Positions 25,900-28,606 of a DNA stretch of 28,606 nucleotides are shown piece by piece (positions within the stretch are counted from its first letter, which is position 1; each line of letters opens with the position of its first letter). Position numbers and translations under genes: made by a program. Source of the stretch: CAZPHU01 sp964419255 (GTDB lineage Bacteria; Fibrobacterota; Chitinivibrionia; Chitinivibrionales; CAYFVL01). The stretch covers positions 1-28,606 of the forward strand of contig CAYQOU010000055.1 in NCBI GenBank assembly GCA_964419255.1. The letters are read 5' to 3'. A model generated the notes under the pieces. That model saw nothing but the letters and a program-made list of their open reading frames with translations. It was not told the origin of the DNA and did no database searches.

Positions 25900-28326
25900 A
25901 TGCAGGTTGTCGAAATGGTAAAAAGATGCCGGGGCTTTGTGTCTGCATCGGCGATGTTAAGGCAGGTGCCTGTCGTCATTCTCGTTGTAGGTGTGTGTAT
26001 GGCGACAGTCTGGTTGCTCCTGCCGATGCGCCTGTTTGATGATCCGTACTCCACCGTGCTACTTGACAGGAAGGGCAACCTTCTGAGCGCAAGCATTGCA
26101 GACGATCAGCAGTGGCGATTCCCGCGGCCCGACTCTCTTCCCGCCAAATACCAGAAGGCTGCCATCTGCTTTGAGGACAAACGTTTTTGGAATCATCCTG
26201 GTGTAGATCCGCTTGCCGTCATGCGCGCCGTGTGGGTCAACCTGAAGAACAGGGAGGTTATCAGCGGTGCCAGCACAATCACCATGCAGACTGTCCGACT
26301 GGCAAGGAGAAACAGACCGCGTACCTTTGTGGAAAAGTGTATAGAGGCAATTCTTGCAATTCGGCTGGAACTCCGGATGAGTAAACGGGACATTCTCGGT
26401 TTGTATGCTACTCATGCGCCGTATGGTGGAAACGTGGTCGGTCTCACGGCCGCATCCTGGAGATATTTCGGGCGGGATCCATCGACCCTCTCCTGGGCTG
26501 AAAGTGCGATGCTTGCCGTCTTGCCCAATAGCCCGGCGCTGATCCATCCGGGAAAGAATCGCTCCGCACTCTGGCACAAGCGCAACCTGCTGCTAGGCCG
26601 TCTGCGGGATAACGGCATCATAGACAGCATGACTGCGCGTCTGTCAATGGAGGAGCCGCTTCCTCCCAGACCATACCCCATTCCCATGACCGCTTCGCAT
26701 CTGCTGTTTAGGGCGAAGCATGAGATGCCGATAGCCGACGGCCATGTCATGACCACCATCGATAAAGATATGCAAATGCGTATCAATGAGATTATCGAAC
26801 GGCACCACAACCGGCTTACCGGTAACGGCGTATATAATGCCGCTGCCCTGGTGCTGGATATAAATCGAAACGAAGTTCTGGCATATGTCGGCAATATTGC
26901 CGATCTCGAGGATGAGACGCACGGTTATCAGGTAGACATAATCAACTCGCCGCGCAGTACCGGAAGCATACTCAAGCCGTTTCTCTATGCCGGTATGATG
27001 CATACCGGAGAGCTTCTTCCCGACCAGCTTGTGCCCGATATCCCGACACGGCTGGGAGGATTTGCGCCCCAGAATTACTCCAAGGAGTTTGATGGCGCGG
27101 TGTGTGCCTCGGCTGCTCTGGCGCGTTCGCTGAACATTCCGGCGGTGCGCCAGCTCAACCGGTATGGAGTAGATCGTTTCTACGATCTGCTGTCGCGTAT
27201 GGGGATGAGCACTCTGTTTCGGTCTGCCGACAACTACGGATTGAGCCTTATCCTGGGCGGGGCGGAAGCCACCCTGTGGGATATCACCGCAATGTATGCG
27301 GGCATGGTCAGAAGCGTTACCAGTTACACCCGTGAAAACGATGCCGATACGATATATACGGCTCCGTTTACAAAGCCGCATTATCATGCTTCGCTTCAGA
27401 GTCCCCCTGAAAACACTTTCGCTGTCTATCAGTCGCCCCTGGATGCAGGCTCCTGCTATCTGACTCTTCAGACGCTTCTGGAGGTGACCCGGCCAGAGGA
27501 GGAGAGGGCCTGGCACAGTTTCGCCTCCGCAAAGAAAATCGCCTGGAAAACCGGCACAAGCTATGGGTTCAGGGACGGATGGGCTGTCGGGGTAACGTCG
27601 CGCTATGCGGTCGGTGTCTGGGTGGGCAACGCCGACGGCCACGGCCGTCCGGAACTCACCGGTATTTCCGCAGCCGCCCCTCTGCTGTTTGATATATTCT
27701 CGCTTCTTCCTTCGGGGCAATGGCTGGAGAGACCGGAGCTTGATCTTCGCGAGATAAACGTTTGCTCACAAAGCGGCTATCGTTCGGGGCCCCACTGTGG
27801 TAAGACGGAAAAGGCAATCGTCCACCACAGTGGGCTTCGCTCCCCGCCCTGCCCTTACTGCCGCACTATTCATTGCGACGCTGAAGGGCAATGGCGGGTG
27901 CACAGTGACTGTGAGCGAGTGGCAGATATGAATAATAGAAGCTGGTTTGTTCTTCCTCCGGCACTGGAGTGGTACTATAAAAAACGCAATGCGGACTACC
28001 GCTCGCTTCCCCCTTACAGAGTTGACTGCCGCGACCGTGCGGTTATGGATGAGCCCATGAATTCGCTCTCTCTGATCTATCCCCGGCCCGAAGCCAGAGT
28101 TTATGTTCCTCGAGAACTGAGCGGGAAGAAGGGCCGGGTGGTCTTCGAAGCCGCCCATCGGAATTCCGAATGTACAATCTTCTGGTATCTGGACCAGGCG
28201 TATGCGGGAAAGACAAACGATATCCATCAATTCGCCTTCAACCCCGCCCCCGGAAGCCATGTGCTGACCCTTGTCGATGAAAATGGAAATACGGTACGAT
28301 GTCCGTTTGTGGTGATGGATGATTGA
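25900..28326 (+). CDS. pbpC: Penicillin-binding protein 1C (PbpC), bifunctional class A
   Basis: This 808-residue inner-membrane enzyme polymerises and may cross-link peptidoglycan. After a membrane anchor at about 24-46, the GT51 glycosyltransferase has EDKRFWNHPGVDPLAVMRA with Glu92, and GASTITMQTVRL. The transpeptidase has the catalytic Ser356-x-x-Lys359 in TGSILKPFLY, Ser410-Leu-Asn and Lys550-Thr-Gly-Thr-Ser. A C-terminal BiPBP_C-type domain (about 715-808, beginning near LSLIYPRPEARVYVP) marks the PbpC branch. The ATG lies two bases after the A2M stop. A second ATG at 25915 is possible. The A2M-PbpC pairing is widespread and is taken to couple protease trapping with wall repair. No terminator was seen in the last 280 bases. 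Confidence 0.95.
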   Translation: MQVVEMVKRCRGFVSASAMLRQVPVVILVVGVCMATVWLLLPMRLFDDPYSTVLLDRKGNLLSASIADDQQWRFPRPDSLPAKYQKAAICFEDKRFWNHPGVDPLAVMRAVWVNLKNREVISGASTITMQTVRLARRNRPRTFVEKCIEAILAIRLELRMSKRDILGLYATHAPYGGNVVGLTAASWRYFGRDPSTLSWAESAMLAVLPNSPALIHPGKNRSALWHKRNLLLGRLRDNGIIDSMTARLSMEEPLPPRPYPIPMTASHLLFRAKHEMPIADGHVMTTIDKDMQMRINEIIERHHNRLTGNGVYNAAALVLDINRNEVLAYVGNIADLEDETHGYQVDIINSPRSTGSILKPFLYAGMMHTGELLPDQLVPDIPTRLGGFAPQNYSKEFDGAVCASAALARSLNIPAVRQLNRYGVDRFYDLLSRMGMSTLFRSADNYGLSLILGGAEATLWDITAMYAGMVRSVTSYTRENDADTIYTAPFTKPHYHASLQSPPENTFAVYQSPLDAGSCYLTLQTLLEVTRPEEERAWHSFASAKKIAWKTGTSYGFRDGWAVGVTSRYAVGVWVGNADGHGRPELTGISAAAPLLFDIFSLLPSGQWLERPELDLREINVCSQSGYRSGPHCGKTEKAIVHHSGLRSPPCPYCRTIHCDAEGQWRVHSDCERVADMNNRSWFVLPPALEWYYKKRNADYRSLPPYRVDCRDRAVMDEPMNSLSLIYPRPEARVYVPRELSGKKGRVVFEAAHRNSECTIFWYLDQAYAGKTNDIHQFAFNPAPGSHVLTLVDENGNTVRCPFVVMDD

Positions 28327-28606
28327 AAAGGTGATGAAATCAGCATACCCTTGCATGGTGTATACTTCTCGGCAGGGGCTATATGTGTATCGGAATATCA
28401 GAACAGGAAAATCACCAGGACATTCGGAAGACTAAACGGCAGCAGATAGATTCTTCACCCACAGGGATGATGTAACTCTTCGGTTCACGTCTGAGCCGAA
28501 TTCAAGCCGCCCAATGGTAGCTCAAACAAACAATGTTGATATGGCGTGAATGGAGGAAAAGAAAAGCCCCATCATCTCAATTATGCATTTTGCCTCAGTT
28601 GTGCTT

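Overview
The window looks like a Gram-negative chromosome of moderate GC content. It carries a TonB/ExbB/ExbD energy-transduction operon, an MlaE-type lipid permease, a lipoprotein alpha-2-macroglobulin paired with a class A penicillin-binding protein (PbpC), several exported proteins, and an IspE homologue of the MEP isoprenoid pathway. The lineage cannot be fixed from this sequence alone. A deep-branching FCB-type group such as Fibrobacterota is my guess, not a demonstration.

Layout. Positions 1-1803 hold the 3' end of an rRNA operon: partial 23S, 5S and a textbook terminator. Next, at 2344-3405, is an AT-richer AbiEii-type nucleotidyltransferase toxin gene with its own sigma70-like promoter and no visible antitoxin partner. 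On the minus strand, 3716-6171 is a two-gene unit of an ECF sigma factor (TTG start) and a membrane FecR-PEGA-TPR protein, joined by an ATGA overlap. On the plus strand, 6549-9276 is a likely three-gene operon: a Rossmann-GAF-GAF protein, an exported START/SRPBCC-like protein, and an IspE homologue with Arg where the conserved N-terminal Lys is expected. Small unknown genes (9498-9737 plus, 9924-10406 minus) and a fold-type I aminotransferase (10817-12007 minus) follow.

Positions 12896-18366 form a TonB2-type operon: DUF3450-like coiled-coil protein, TtpC-like long ExbB, ExbB, ExbD, TonB, then a TPR protein. The first four genes overlap and TonB follows 12 nt later, so stoichiometric expression of an inner-membrane energising complex is likely. 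After it come MlaE (18681-19454, apparent CTG start), an 890-base stretch without a convincing gene, and a two-gene operon of a 1,849-residue thioester-containing A2M lipoprotein and PbpC (20351-28326). That pair fits periplasmic defence against proteases combined with peptidoglycan repair.

The most distinctive structure is not a gene. A dispersed imperfect palindrome of about 155-175 bp occurs in five intergenic places (6277, 9300, 12542, 16891 and 18407). Its ends are inverted repeats of CTAAATTGAGCG and its arms fold on each other over their whole length. Two copies differ by a compensatory base-pair change. One copy is reduced to its two ends, and another sits between tonB and the TPR gene. 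It resembles a MITE- or ERIC-like family of long-hairpin elements that I cannot match to a named family.
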